This document shows positions 8,850 to 17,389 of a stretch of DNA of 64,000 nt, piece after piece. Within the stretch, counting starts at the first letter, position 1, and the number at the start of each line of letters is the position of its first letter. The position numbers were made by a program, and so were the translations under genes. Under the pieces are notes generated by a model that was not told where the DNA came from, ran no database searches, and worked only from the letters and a program-made list of their open reading frames with translations. Source of the stretch: an uncultured Ruminococcus sp. (lineage in GTDB: Bacteria > Bacillota > Clostridia > Lachnospirales > Lachnospiraceae); assembly GCA_900544395.1 (NCBI GenBank), contig UQVC01000007.1, forward strand, positions 34,406 through 98,405, in the 5' to 3' direction.

Positions 8850-9824
8850 TCATTCCTTTCCCTCTTTTCGATGGATTAATGTATCTACTAAAACGGCTAA
8901 AATAACCACTACTCCTATAAAACCATCTTGCCAAAAAACAGGAACATTTAATAATACCATCCCATTTTTTACAATTCCCATAATAACTACACCAATCAGA
9001 CTTCCAATAATGGTTCCTCTTCCACCATTTAGCGCTGCTCCTCCAAGAATAACCGCTGCAATTGCATCCATTTCACGTCCTTCTCCACTAGTTGTAGTTA
9101 CAGAATTCAGATAGGCTAGAGCAATAACAGATGCCACAGCACAACAAGCTCCCTGGATAACAAATGCTATAAGCCTTGTATTTTTTGTATTAATTCCTGA
9201 TAATCTTGCAGCTCTCTCATTTCCACCTGTAGCATATACTCGATTTCCATATACTGTTTTTTTCAATATGATATGTGCAATAATAAACAAGAACAACATC
9301 ACAAAAATCTGAATTGGTATTCCTTTGATTTTTCCTCCTAATTTCCACACCCAACTATTTGTTGCCGACTCCGGAAATACGCTGACACTTGTTCCTCCAC
9401 TAATTGCATACGCGATACTTCTATATATTTTCATTGTTCCTAAAGTCACAATGAATGCTGGAATCCCAATTCTTGTAGTTAACAAACCATTGATGAATCC
9501 TAAACCAACTCCTACTAAAATAATTGCTAAGAATGCCAAAGTGGGGTTGCATATTTCATTTTTAAATAAAATGCCTCCTATCATTGCACATACAGCAAAA
9601 ATAGAGCCGATTGATAAATCCAAGTCACCATTTACAATTAAGAATGTCATCCCTATTGCCATAATTCCAATTTCAACACATTGACGTATTACATTGACGA
9701 TATTAGTTGTTGATAAAAAAACTGGAGAAGCAATACTCATGATAATTATTATTAAAAATAAAACTACCAAAACACCAAATTCTCTAGTAGATGCGATTTT
9801 TAATTTTTTTCTCTCTTTTTTCAT
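8850..9824 (-). CDS. Ribose-type ABC importer permease (RbsC-like)
   Basis: Integral membrane permease of the CUT2 family, 324 residues, with about eight to ten hydrophobic helices. The conserved EAA-like coupling loop is visible in GGNERAARLSGINTKNTRL and the family block AVILGGAALNGGRGTIIGSLIG occurs before the last helices (AVILGGAALNGGRGT). A short basic N-terminus (MKKERKKLK) precedes the first helix. AGGTGTAA is placed before the ATG. Works with the adjacent ATPase and binding protein. Confidence 0.92.
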   Translation of the reverse strand: MKKERKKLKIASTREFGVLVVLFLIIIIMSIASPVFLSTTNIVNVIRQCVEIGIMAIGMTFLIVNGDLDLSIGSIFAVCAMIGGILFKNEICNPTLAFLAIILVGVGLGFINGLLTTRIGIPAFIVTLGTMKIYRSIAYAISGGTSVSVFPESATNSWVWKLGGKIKGIPIQIFVMLFLFIIAHIILKKTVYGNRVYATGGNERAARLSGINTKNTRLIAFVIQGACCAVASVIALAYLNSVTTTSGEGREMDAIAAVILGGAALNGGRGTIIGSLIGVVIMGIVKNGMVLLNVPVFWQDGFIGVVVILAVLVDTLIHRKEGKE

Positions 9825-9856
9825 TTACACCTAACCAACTTTCTTTTCTATTCCTG

Positions 9857-10837
9857 CTATTCTGGTTCAACAGTATCAACATTTAAAGAGTCTATTAACT
9901 GTGCTCCTGTATTAAAATCAAGGAAATCGCATCCATGTGCTAAATTAAGATAACATTCTAAGACAGAGTAATATCCCTGTAAATATGGGTTTTGTCCACA
10001 TGTCACTTGAATACTTCCATTTTTTATATGTTGGAGCATTCCTTCTGTCAAATCAAATCCAGCTGCATATACCTTTCCTGATAAATCATAATCTTCTATA
10101 ACACTTCCTATTGCTTCTGAATACACATCTACCCCAATAATTGCCTTTACATCCTTATTTGCTAGATACGCATTTTCAATAACACTATATGCATTTGTCA
10201 AGTCAGTTCCAATATCAATAGTTTTCAATTTTGAAATCTTTCCACCATACTCTTCTGCCGCACAATCAATTCCTTTTTCTCTCGCAACAAGTGCTGAATC
10301 AGTTGGACCACAAGATGCAATGATATAGGTCCCTTCACCACCCATCTTATCAAAAATATACTTTCCTAATTCATATCCTGCCTTTTCATAATCTTGTCCT
10401 ACAAATGCTTCTGTTCCACAATTTTCTGCATCTTGATTGAATCCTACTACGGGAATTCCCTTATCATTCGCTTCTTTTATAATACTGTTAAATCCTGTAG
10501 AATCCCATGTTACTGTTGCAATTGCATCTGCCCCAGAAGCAATTGCTGTCTCAATAAGACTAACTTGTTCTGGTAAAGAACTCGCCACATTTGGTGCTGA
10601 AACATTTACGTCAATTCCCAAATCTTTTCCTGCCTGCAATGCTCCTTCCTGCATTTTTGTATAAAATGAACCGTTGAGGGCATGCAAAACAACCGAAATT
10701 TTAAAATCCGATTTTTTCTGTCCGGATTCTGTTGCTTCTGTTTTTCTCTCTATTCCAGAACCTTCAGCATTACTACATCCAAATAATGAAATAATCATCA
10801 AACCACATATCAACAATGCTAATAGTTTCTTTTTCAT
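9857..10837 (-). CDS. Sugar-binding lipoprotein (RbsB-like)
   Basis: Periplasmic-binding-protein-type receptor tethered to the membrane, 326 residues. The signal peptide ends in a lipobox (SLFGC), followed by a serine/glutamate-rich linker and a peripheral-binding-protein fold typical of RbsB/GGBP (SVVLHALNGSFYTKMQEGA, SGADAIATVTWDS, IIGVDVYSEAIG). I place the start at 10837 (MKKKLLALL) because AAAGGAGAAAG is correctly spaced; an in-frame ATG 18 bases upstream would only add residues ahead of the signal peptide. It precedes the permease and ATPase in the operon and gives the transporter its sugar specificity, which cannot be read from sequence alone. Confidence 0.93.
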   Translation of the reverse strand: MKKKLLALLICGLMIISLFGCSNAEGSGIERKTEATESGQKKSDFKISVVLHALNGSFYTKMQEGALQAGKDLGIDVNVSAPNVASSLPEQVSLIETAIASGADAIATVTWDSTGFNSIIKEANDKGIPVVGFNQDAENCGTEAFVGQDYEKAGYELGKYIFDKMGGEGTYIIASCGPTDSALVAREKGIDCAAEEYGGKISKLKTIDIGTDLTNAYSVIENAYLANKDVKAIIGVDVYSEAIGSVIEDYDLSGKVYAAGFDLTEGMLQHIKNGSIQVTCGQNPYLQGYYSVLECYLNLAHGCDFLDFNTGAQLIDSLNVDTVEPE

Positions 10838-10869
10838 ATTCTTTCTCCTTTCCAATTCCGAATATTTTC

Positions 10870-11349
10870 TTAATTATCATATTTTGTACGTTCTTCATAG
10901 TATCCTGGAACAATTACACCTTCTTTTAAAAACCATTTTTTTGCATCAATCCCTGCTACAAGCACTACATTTCCCCAAGGCATAAAATCCCCTGTTCTTA
11001 CTATATATTTTGCTTGTGACAAATATTTTGCGAAAAAGTCTTCATGCAACATTGTATCCACTTGCATATTTTCATATCTCTTCTTTGTAAGTCTTTGCAC
11101 ATTTTGAAAATGAACTGGATTATAAATTTTCTGTTCTTCCGCAACTACTACTTTTTCAAAAATCATTTCCTCCATAATTAAATCTAACACTGTTTCAATT
11201 GTAGGAATGTCTTTAGATATGGCTAAGTCCACTCTCTGTTCTGATCTTTTAATTGGTACCCCAGCATCACCTACTATCATGACATCTGTATGTCCCATGT
11301 CCGCAACAGCTTTCATTAACTCTTTATTTAAAATTCCATGTTTCTTCAA
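10870..11349 (-). CDS. RbsD-type sugar pyranase / mutarotase
   Basis: Cytosolic enzyme predicted to speed conversion between ring forms of the imported sugar before the kinase or isomerase acts, 159 residues. The active-site segment MGHTDVMIVGDAGVPI matches RbsD, with the catalytic histidine in GHTD. Near the C-terminus the family PYANI region reads PWGNV, so the tyrosine is replaced by tryptophan. The product is about 20 residues longer than E. coli RbsD owing to a C-terminal extension. Start is TTG at 11349: it overlaps the kinase stop (ATTGA arrangement) and is preceded by AGGGAG at the right distance. Confidence 0.85.
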   Translation of the reverse strand: MKKHGILNKELMKAVADMGHTDVMIVGDAGVPIKRSEQRVDLAISKDIPTIETVLDLIMEEMIFEKVVVAEEQKIYNPVHFQNVQRLTKKRYENMQVDTMLHEDFFAKYLSQAKYIVRTGDFMPWGNVVLVAGIDAKKWFLKEGVIVPGYYEERTKYDN

Positions 11350-12281
11350 TCCACACACTCCCTTAAAAATGACTCTACTTCTTGTCGACTTGGAATTGCA
11401 TCAATTACGCCATAACGTGTTACAGCAATTCCAGCTGCTGCATTTCCAAATTTTACTGCTGAAACAATATCTTTGCCTTCCGCAAGTGCTACACAAAACG
11501 CACCAATAAAGGTATCACCTGCTCCTGTTGTATCAACCGCTTGAACAGAATTTCCCTCCACATGCACTTTCATATGCTCATTTTTAACATATACACCGTT
11601 ACTTCCAAGCGTCACAATAACATTTTTGGCTCCTTTTTCAAATAAACGTTCTGCGACCATTTCATCTGTAATCGGATCATCTGTTGACAGCCCTAAAATT
11701 TGCCTTCCTTCTGATTGATTTGGAATCAAATAAGTACAACGTTTTAATATTTCCTCTGACAAAGTATCGTATGGTGCAGGATTTAAAATAAAAGGAATCC
11801 CTTCTTCCTGACACCGCCGCGATGCATATTCCACAATTTCCATACTGCACTCTAATTGCATAAGTAAAAGTTTGCATGACTTAATAGCAGGCATCATCAT
11901 TTCAATATCCTCTATGCCATATTCTTTATTAGCAGCAAAATCAATCACAATCTCGTTTTCTCCATCTGCATTGACATAAATCAAGCCAACTCCTGTTGAC
12001 ATCCCCGTTTTACTTCTTCTGACATACGTTGCATCAATATTTTCTTTTCTATACATTTCCAGCGCTTCTGTTCCAAATTCATCTTTTCCCACACATGTTC
12101 CATAAACAACTTGTGCCCCCATTCTAGCTGCTGCTACCGCTTGATTTGAACCTTTTCCTCCTTTCATTTCCTGAAAATCATGCCCTGATACCGTTTCTCC
12201 CGGTTCTGGAAAATAATCACTAACAATTGTCATTCCAACAGCATAACTTCCTACTACAGCAATTTTTTCCTTCTGTTTCAT
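11346..12281 (-). CDS. PfkB-family sugar kinase (ribokinase-like)
   Basis: Carbohydrate kinase, 311 residues. N-terminal ribokinase block is visible as GGKGSNQAVAAARMGA, and the PfkB signature 2 as DTTGAGDTFIGAF with the catalytic aspartate in GAGD. First gene of the operon; AGGAGGTGA precedes the ATG. The ribokinase-like features allow ribose as a substrate, but an isomerase in the same operon argues that the true substrate may be a ketose (for example ribulose). Translation is coupled to the RbsD-like gene by overlapping stop and start codons. Confidence 0.88.
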   Translation of the reverse strand: MKQKEKIAVVGSYAVGMTIVSDYFPEPGETVSGHDFQEMKGGKGSNQAVAAARMGAQVVYGTCVGKDEFGTEALEMYRKENIDATYVRRSKTGMSTGVGLIYVNADGENEIVIDFAANKEYGIEDIEMMMPAIKSCKLLLMQLECSMEIVEYASRRCQEEGIPFILNPAPYDTLSEEILKRCTYLIPNQSEGRQILGLSTDDPITDEMVAERLFEKGAKNVIVTLGSNGVYVKNEHMKVHVEGNSVQAVDTTGAGDTFIGAFCVALAEGKDIVSAVKFGNAAAGIAVTRYGVIDAIPSRQEVESFLRECVD

Positions 12282-12357
12282 AGCTAATCACCTCCTGTAT
12301 AATTTATAGAAACAATCAAATATTCCTTTTGACTGTCATCTATCTTAAAAATGCATA

Positions 12358-12377
12358 GAAGGTAAACGTTTACCTTC
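12358..12377. promoter_or_regulatory. LacI-family operator ahead of the sugar operon
   Basis: Perfect 20-base palindrome with half-site GAAGGTAAAC centred on CG, as is typical for LacI/GalR operators. It lies 77 bases upstream of the kinase start and downstream of the regulator's terminator, so it most likely controls the importer-kinase-isomerase transcript. I could not assign the -35 and -10 boxes with confidence. Confidence 0.75.
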
Positions 12378-12388
12378 TTATAAAAACC

Positions 12389-12416
12389 GCACTAACTTTT
12401 TTCATATAGTTAGCGC
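12389..12416 (-). terminator. Terminator of the lacI-type gene
   Basis: Nine-base stem (12389-12397 with 12408-12416, one G-U pair), adjoining the regulator stop codon and followed on the minus strand by GGTTTTTA. It would separate the regulator transcript from the sugar operon. Confidence 0.65.
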
Positions 12417-13441
12417 TATTTTCTTAAATCTTGAACACTTTTTCCGATATTAATCACGGGATCTATAATGTATTCCATTTGTTCTAGATTCTGACCATCT
12501 ATCAGTTCCTTCAGACATCTTGCTGCACAAATTCCCAACTCTACACCCCTAAAACTTACTGCTGTCAGAGCTGGATGATTTCTCTCCATAAACGCTGTAT
12601 TATCCAACCCTATTAATGACACTTCTCCCGGAACTTTTCTTTTATTACGCTTTAACATATTATGCACTCCAACACAAATCAAGTCATTTGCAGCAATTAA
12701 TGCTGTAAATTTTTGTTCTTGAATAATTTTGGCTGTACTAAATATATTATTTTCAAATTTATAATCAGCATTTGCAATCAGATTTTTATCAATTTTAAGC
12801 GCATGCTTTTTCATGCCTTTTAAATATCCCGAAAATCTCAAAGCACTATTTTTCGCATCATTAGGTCCCCCTATAAATGCAATGTCTCTATGACCATTTG
12901 CAACTAAATAGTCTACCGCCATTTCTCCTGAAAGTATATTATTTCCTCTAACATTGCAACAATCCTCTAATTCCGTCCCATATCTTTCAATCGTAACAAT
13001 CGGAAATCCCTGTTTTCGTAATTTTAATATAATATTATTATTCTCTTGATTATTTAGCGTAGAAATGACCATTCCATCTACTAAACCATTAGACATACTT
13101 TCAATATATTGCTTTTCTCGTTCTACACTTTCAAGAGTAGAACATAAAATAGGTCGAATATTGTGTCCTTTGAAATAGTCTTCTAAGCCCGTATATAATT
13201 CTTGATAAAAATAGTAATGAATGTCTGGAATCAAAACTGCTACTAATCCTGTCTTCCGAGTTACCAAAGAACGAGCCATAATATTAGGTACATACCCTAA
13301 TTCTTTCGCTACATTTCTAATTTCTGCTTCCGTTTGTGCACTATATCTTCCTGGTACATTATTCATGACTCTCGAAACTGTTGCAATAGAAACTCCACAT
13401 TTTTCAGCAATATCTTTTATAGTAACATTTGACTTACTCAT
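12416..13441 (-). CDS. LacI/GalR-family regulator of the sugar operon
   Basis: DNA-binding repressor, 341 residues. The N-terminal helix-turn-helix and hinge are clear (VTIKDIAEKCGVSIATVSRVMN, landmark IAEKCGVSIATVSRVMN), followed by a periplasmic-binding-protein-like effector domain (GLVDGMVISTL, NGHRDIAFIGGPND, ALIAANDLICVGVHN). It is transcribed in the same direction as and directly ahead of the sugar operon and is the obvious candidate for binding the palindrome at 12358-12377. A related AAACGTTT core lies between its own start codon and ribosome site, suggesting autoregulation. The effector is presumably the imported sugar or its phosphate. Confidence 0.9.
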   Translation of the reverse strand: MSKSNVTIKDIAEKCGVSIATVSRVMNNVPGRYSAQTEAEIRNVAKELGYVPNIMARSLVTRKTGLVAVLIPDIHYYFYQELYTGLEDYFKGHNIRPILCSTLESVEREKQYIESMSNGLVDGMVISTLNNQENNNIILKLRKQGFPIVTIERYGTELEDCCNVRGNNILSGEMAVDYLVANGHRDIAFIGGPNDAKNSALRFSGYLKGMKKHALKIDKNLIANADYKFENNIFSTAKIIQEQKFTALIAANDLICVGVHNMLKRNKRKVPGEVSLIGLDNTAFMERNHPALTAVSFRGVELGICAARCLKELIDGQNLEQMEYIIDPVINIGKSVQDLRK

Positions 13442-13458
13442 TGGTTAAACGTTTTCCT
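13442..13458. promoter_or_regulatory. Probable second operator in the regulator leader
   Basis: GGTTAAACGTTTTCC is an imperfect copy of the 12358-12377 palindrome and shares its AAACGTTT core. It directly abuts the regulator's start codon, overlapping the ribosome-binding region, so binding here would give negative autoregulation. Confidence 0.5.
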
Positions 13459-13714
13459 TTTCTTTTCCTTTAATATAAATTATCCTATCTATTATGTCAA
13501 CATTTTTCAATTATTTTATTTCTTTTCGTCTAATATACACAAATCTCTTATACTATTTTCATTACTATTTTATCTAATTCAATTTCTCTCATCCAATAAC
13601 TGAATTCTTCTAATTTAAAATTTTGATTAAACCACATAATTGTATACCGATTGGAAGTTATACCCGTACTCTCTATTGCTCTTAGTTTTCTCCGTTTTCA
13701 TTCTGACCATACAC
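13459..13714. other. AT-rich intergenic stretch
   Basis: Very AT-rich sequence between the regulator and the tRNA terminator. It must contain the regulator's promoter on the minus strand, but several AT-rich hexamers compete and I cannot choose one. No gene, repeat or structured RNA is evident. Confidence 0.4.
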
Positions 13715-13742
13715 AAAAAATCCGCAGACCATAATCTGCGGA
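13715..13742 (-). terminator. Terminator of the tRNA transcript
   Basis: Perfect 8-base stem TCCGCAGA / TCTGCGGA with a 6-base loop, followed on the minus strand by six T residues, 9 bases after the 3' end of tRNA-Asn. Confidence 0.85.
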
Positions 13743-13751
13743 ATCTTGTAA

Positions 13752-13823
13752 CTCCCCGAGTTGGGTTCGAACCAACGACCCTTCGGTTAACAGCCGAATG
13801 CTCTACCACTGAGCTATCGAGGA
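13752..13823 (-). tRNA. tRNA-Asn (GTT)
   Basis: 72-base tRNA on the minus strand. The acceptor arms TCCTCGA and TCGGGGA pair with one G-T wobble, the D arm contains AGCTCAGTGGTAGAGC, the anticodon loop CTGTTAA gives GTT, and the T arm has GGTTCGAAC. The 3' CCA is not encoded, consistent with the cca gene in this window. Confidence 0.96.
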
Positions 13824-13860
13824 ATATTATAAAATTGACTCAGTGCTTTCACTGAGTAAG

Positions 13861-13933
13861 TGGAGAATACGAGATTCGAACTCGTGACCTCCTGCTTGCA
13901 AGGCAGGCGCTCTCCCAACTGAGCTAATCCCCC
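13861..13933 (-). tRNA. tRNA-Ala (TGC)
   Basis: 73-base tRNA on the minus strand, upstream of and probably co-transcribed with tRNA-Asn. D arm AGCTCAGTTGGGAGAGC, anticodon loop CTTGCAA giving TGC, T arm GAGTTCGAATCTC, acceptor GGGGGAT paired to ATTCTCC. No encoded CCA. Confidence 0.96.
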
Positions 13934-14072
13934 GTTCAAGCTGTTCAGTTATCACTGACAGCTATTAAAAGATACCATAGAATCCCGGACATGTCAATAC
14001 ATTTTTTCAATTTTTTGTAAAAATATATATTTTTTCTTCAAATCCAATTTTTTACTCCGATTCTGATACTCT

Positions 14073-14891
14073 CTAAAATGACAGCAGTTTCGTGATCAGC
14101 ACATTACTGTCATACAAAAATGTCAGAATACTACTCTGTTCGATCATCTCAAAACAAGCCTGTCCGACCTGATTAGAATATAACAGCGTAATGATTAAAA
14201 ACAACAGCCAGACAATCAGCAATGCCGCGCCGGCTCCGATCACAGCGCCGCCCAGATGATTGACAAATCCAAGCACCGGCAGCTCACCCAGCAAATCCAC
14301 TGCTGCCATCAGAGCCTTTACCAGAATCCAAACCAGAATAAATGTCACCAGAAATGAAACTACATTTAAGATCATTCTGGAAATATAAGAAGCCGCATAT
14401 TCCGGAAAGGTCTTCACTCCAAGCTCTTCATAAATGGTGCTGTTGTTATTTTCCAGAAGTCTGTCTTTCACAAACTGTGGAAGCTCTGCCTGTTCAATCT
14501 TCTGAATCTGCACTTCTTTCGGGATTTCTCCGATTACATTCAATAATTCCTGAATGCTGATCCCCAGTCTGCTAAAATCCAGATTGTTGATATCTGCGAT
14601 CTGATCTTCATTCAGCGCTCCCAGAGGAGTGTCGCTTAAATCCTTCTCTTTTAATGACTCGGCTGATAAATCCGGCATAAATACTTCCATACATTTCTCT
14701 TCGATCAGTTCATCTGCGGGAGTCCATTCGATCAAAGCCTGGCTGACATACGGTGATAAAAAGATCACCAGTACTATCGTCAACACCGTAGCCAACAGGG
14801 AAATGCCGATTTTTAACATTCCCCGAATATAGCCCACTACAATACTGATCAGAAAGATCACGCCTACAATAATCAATAACCAATTATCCAT
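14073..14891 (-). CDS. CvpA-family membrane protein
   Basis: 272-residue membrane protein related to the CvpA family. The N-terminus has two adjacent hydrophobic helices (3-20 and 29-50, with the GYIRGMLK motif between them that is typical of CvpA), a soluble insert of about 110 residues rich in acidic residues, and then three further helices in the C-terminal third. The precise role of these proteins in Firmicutes is not known. It follows the DUF5711 gene by 8 bases, with AGGAGAAA before the ATG; this pair is often adjacent in Lachnospiraceae. Confidence 0.82.
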   Translation of the reverse strand: MDNWLLIIVGVIFLISIVVGYIRGMLKIGISLLATVLTIVLVIFLSPYVSQALIEWTPADELIEEKCMEVFMPDLSAESLKEKDLSDTPLGALNEDQIADINNLDFSRLGISIQELLNVIGEIPKEVQIQKIEQAELPQFVKDRLLENNNSTIYEELGVKTFPEYAASYISRMILNVVSFLVTFILVWILVKALMAAVDLLGELPVLGFVNHLGGAVIGAGAALLIVWLLFLIITLLYSNQVGQACFEMIEQSSILTFLYDSNVLITKLLSF

Positions 14892-14899
14892 ATTTTCTC

Positions 14900-16093
14900 C
14901 TAATTTGTCAAATAAACCACTCGCATCTCATCTTCACCTACGATCAGATACCTGTGGATTCCCGCTGTCGGAATCACTTCCTGTACATTCATTCCCCAGT
15001 CGCCTTTAAATCTTCGGATCCCTGTCTCCGTAATCACACAGCCTCTGCTGCCGTCAAACAAAAGAATCTCGTCTTCCACCATCTTCACATGGCTGTACTC
15101 CCCTGTAATCTCCCGATTCAAAAGTTGTGCTCCGTTTTTATCATAAAGCTGCACTTCATACCCGGACTTCTCTTTATTCATGAGTATAAATCCAATATAC
15201 TTATCTGTATGAAACTCACTGCGGATCTCCTGATTCAGGTGGACTTCCTTTTTCTGTTTGACAGAGTCTGTACCTTCGTAGATCACAAAAGATTTATCCC
15301 CCACTGCAACAGATGTAGATTCATCCATAAAAAACACATCGGGGATCACCATCTGGTCAAACTCGTCCATTTTGACCAGATTATCCGTCTCCTTCTGCCC
15401 GGTTTCTCCAAAGTTATAAAATGCGATCCTGGACTGCAGCACTGTATTTTTTGTGGACAGATACGACACCATCAGTGTCTGCCCGTCTGCCGACATATCC
15501 AGCCCGATGGGATAGCCGGTGCTGCTGATATTGACCTGATGCTCTACCAGAACATTCCCCGTTGCATCATAGGAAATGATCTGCGGAGTGGATTCATTTT
15601 TTAACACCGCACTTACAATTCCCTGGTTAGAAACAGAAACTCTTTCAATCGGCAAAGGCGTTTCAAACTCCCCCTTTAATCCGTTTTTCTGAAAAACCAT
15701 GATTGTGTTTCCGCCAATATCTGCAACTGCAAATGCTTCTTCATTGACATCAATGGCCGGATTTTGTATCTGGCAGGACTGTATCCATTTTTCTTCGTTT
15801 TTTTCATTTAAAAATACAATCCCATCCCGACTGTAACGGATGACCCCGTCTGAAAATGCAAGATACTGATTACTGTCTTCTGTATTTCGCTGATACGAAT
15901 CCGCCGTCTGAACAGAAGTATAGGTCTTATTTTCTATGACCAGCCAGGTTCCTGCGACCATCATCACTCCCAGGATGATCCGAATCACCCATTGTCCCAG
16001 TACACTTCGGCGATGCTGTCTGATCTTACGGCGGATGATTTCCATATCCATTGACCCGGAAAATGAAAATCGTGGATTCTTCTTTTGCTTCAT
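14900..16093 (-). CDS. DUF5711-like membrane-anchored protein
   Basis: 397-residue protein with one N-terminal membrane helix after a basic cytoplasmic segment (RRKIRQHRRSVLGQWVIRIILG; helix around residues 35-55). The rest is predicted to be extracellular and repetitive beta-strand rich (DGVIRYSRDGIVFLN, GYPIGLDMSADGQTLMVSYLS, VVDEILLFDGS-like strands), suggesting a beta-propeller. The pattern fits the DUF5711 family found in Lachnospiraceae; no enzymatic motif is visible. In an operon with the CvpA-type gene. Confidence 0.65.
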   Translation of the reverse strand: MKQKKNPRFSFSGSMDMEIIRRKIRQHRRSVLGQWVIRIILGVMMVAGTWLVIENKTYTSVQTADSYQRNTEDSNQYLAFSDGVIRYSRDGIVFLNEKNEEKWIQSCQIQNPAIDVNEEAFAVADIGGNTIMVFQKNGLKGEFETPLPIERVSVSNQGIVSAVLKNESTPQIISYDATGNVLVEHQVNISSTGYPIGLDMSADGQTLMVSYLSTKNTVLQSRIAFYNFGETGQKETDNLVKMDEFDQMVIPDVFFMDESTSVAVGDKSFVIYEGTDSVKQKKEVHLNQEIRSEFHTDKYIGFILMNKEKSGYEVQLYDKNGAQLLNREITGEYSHVKMVEDEILLFDGSRGCVITETGIRRFKGDWGMNVQEVIPTAGIHRYLIVGEDEMRVVYLTN

Positions 16094-16146
16094 ATCCGTC
16101 CCCTTATCTGTTTCGTTTCATCTTATTTTCCGATTATAACATTATT

Positions 16147-17259
16147 TCAGGGCAATAGCAATTTCTGCCCGATATAAATCAGATTCCCATCTGTGATCCC
16201 ATTCATTTTACAGATGGAGTCTACATGGGAAACATCTCCGTATGCTTTTCTGCTGATAATTGCCAGTGTGTCTCCCTGCTCCACTACATAGATTCCATCT
16301 TCGTCTTTTTCCGTCACCTTCTCATCAACATCTTCCGTTTCGCTTTTCATTTCATCTTCTGATTCTGCCTCCACAGCCGGATTTAACACGTCTTCTGGTA
16401 TTTCTGTTCCGTCTGATTTTTCAATTTCTGCCGATACTTCGGTGATTGCTCCGCTTGTCTCCTGCACTTCCGGCATTTCTTTTGTCGCATCATTTCCTGC
16501 TTTCGCCTGTTCAATCGCTTTTTGAACCGATTTCATTTTTCCGAAATTATTGAGTGTCGAAACACCCATGATCACTGCCACAAGCACTAACACTGCACTT
16601 GCCACATACATCAAACGATTGGGTTTTTTCTGATTTGTCCTGCTTTCTCGACTGCGGACCATGTTCCGAAAGTCCTTAGCAGCTCTGTCCTCAACAGTTT
16701 CCGAGGGAGACACCCCATTCTTTCTTCGAGACGCGATCATGTAGTTCTGCATGCATGGATTTTTCTCATAATACGTATATCGGCCTCCAATCTGCATCAG
16801 ATCATTTAATTTGTGCACAAAATAGGATTCCTCTTTTTCCACCGCATCTTTCATAACAAAAACAGTATTTTGTTTCGGGAATGACTTTTTATGAAGTTTC
16901 ACTATATTGCTCTTTGCATCCAGTTCTACTCCGGGCTGTGCGATAAACCAACCCAACATTTCTCCGTCTTCAAAATACTGTTTACAGTCCTCATATGCAT
17001 TTTTCCATGTCTCATCATCGATCACGTATTCATTTCCCACAAGCTTCAGCTCATGCATCTGGATTGCTCCATATATGTACACATACTCTTCCTCTTCACT
17101 CTTTTGCATATCTCCTACAAGAAATGCTCCGATGGGTCCGTCCTTGGCTTTCTCGCAAAGCTGCAAAAAGAACGTATCTACATAATCCTCCACATAAATC
17201 TTCGGGCTGTCACTCACATTTCCAATCTGTCGAACATTTTTTGGAATCTGTCTCTCCAT
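16147..17259 (-). CDS. Membrane protein with degenerate MPN/JAB-like domain and C-terminal LysM
   Basis: 370 residues from the ATG at 17259, which follows AAGGAGGAATAG; the frame is open further upstream but without a ribosome site. Residues about 15-150 read like an MPN/JAB fold (GPIGAFLVGDM, YIYGAIQM, GEMLGWFIAQPGVEL), but the zinc-binding HxH is replaced by FIAQ, so it should be inactive as a peptidase. A basic segment (RRKNGVSPS), a membrane helix around 220-240 (LMYVASAVLVLVAVIMG), an acidic low-complexity linker and a clear LysM domain (VVEQGDTLAIISRKAYG, ending YIGQKLLLP) follow. Topology therefore puts the MPN-like part inside and LysM on the peptidoglycan side. The MPN call is my own pattern reading. 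Confidence 0.7.
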   Translation of the reverse strand: MERQIPKNVRQIGNVSDSPKIYVEDYVDTFFLQLCEKAKDGPIGAFLVGDMQKSEEEEYVYIYGAIQMHELKLVGNEYVIDDETWKNAYEDCKQYFEDGEMLGWFIAQPGVELDAKSNIVKLHKKSFPKQNTVFVMKDAVEKEESYFVHKLNDLMQIGGRYTYYEKNPCMQNYMIASRRKNGVSPSETVEDRAAKDFRNMVRSRESRTNQKKPNRLMYVASAVLVLVAVIMGVSTLNNFGKMKSVQKAIEQAKAGNDATKEMPEVQETSGAITEVSAEIEKSDGTEIPEDVLNPAVEAESEDEMKSETEDVDEKVTEKDEDGIYVVEQGDTLAIISRKAYGDVSHVDSICKMNGITDGNLIYIGQKLLLP

Positions 17260-17389
17260 GTTACTATTCCTCCTTGATTCAATTTCGTCTTGCAGAAAGC
17301 CTGTCCGCTTCCCGGGTTCTTTTAGAGAATAGCACACGAAAAAGGCCGATTTTATCACTTAATGTCACATAAGTTCGACAAAAATTTTA

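Noticed and set aside
12358..12377. Catabolite (cre) site
   Set aside because: Shares the central AAACGTTT-like core, but the outer TG/CA of the cre consensus is missing and the adjacent LacI regulator is a better match.
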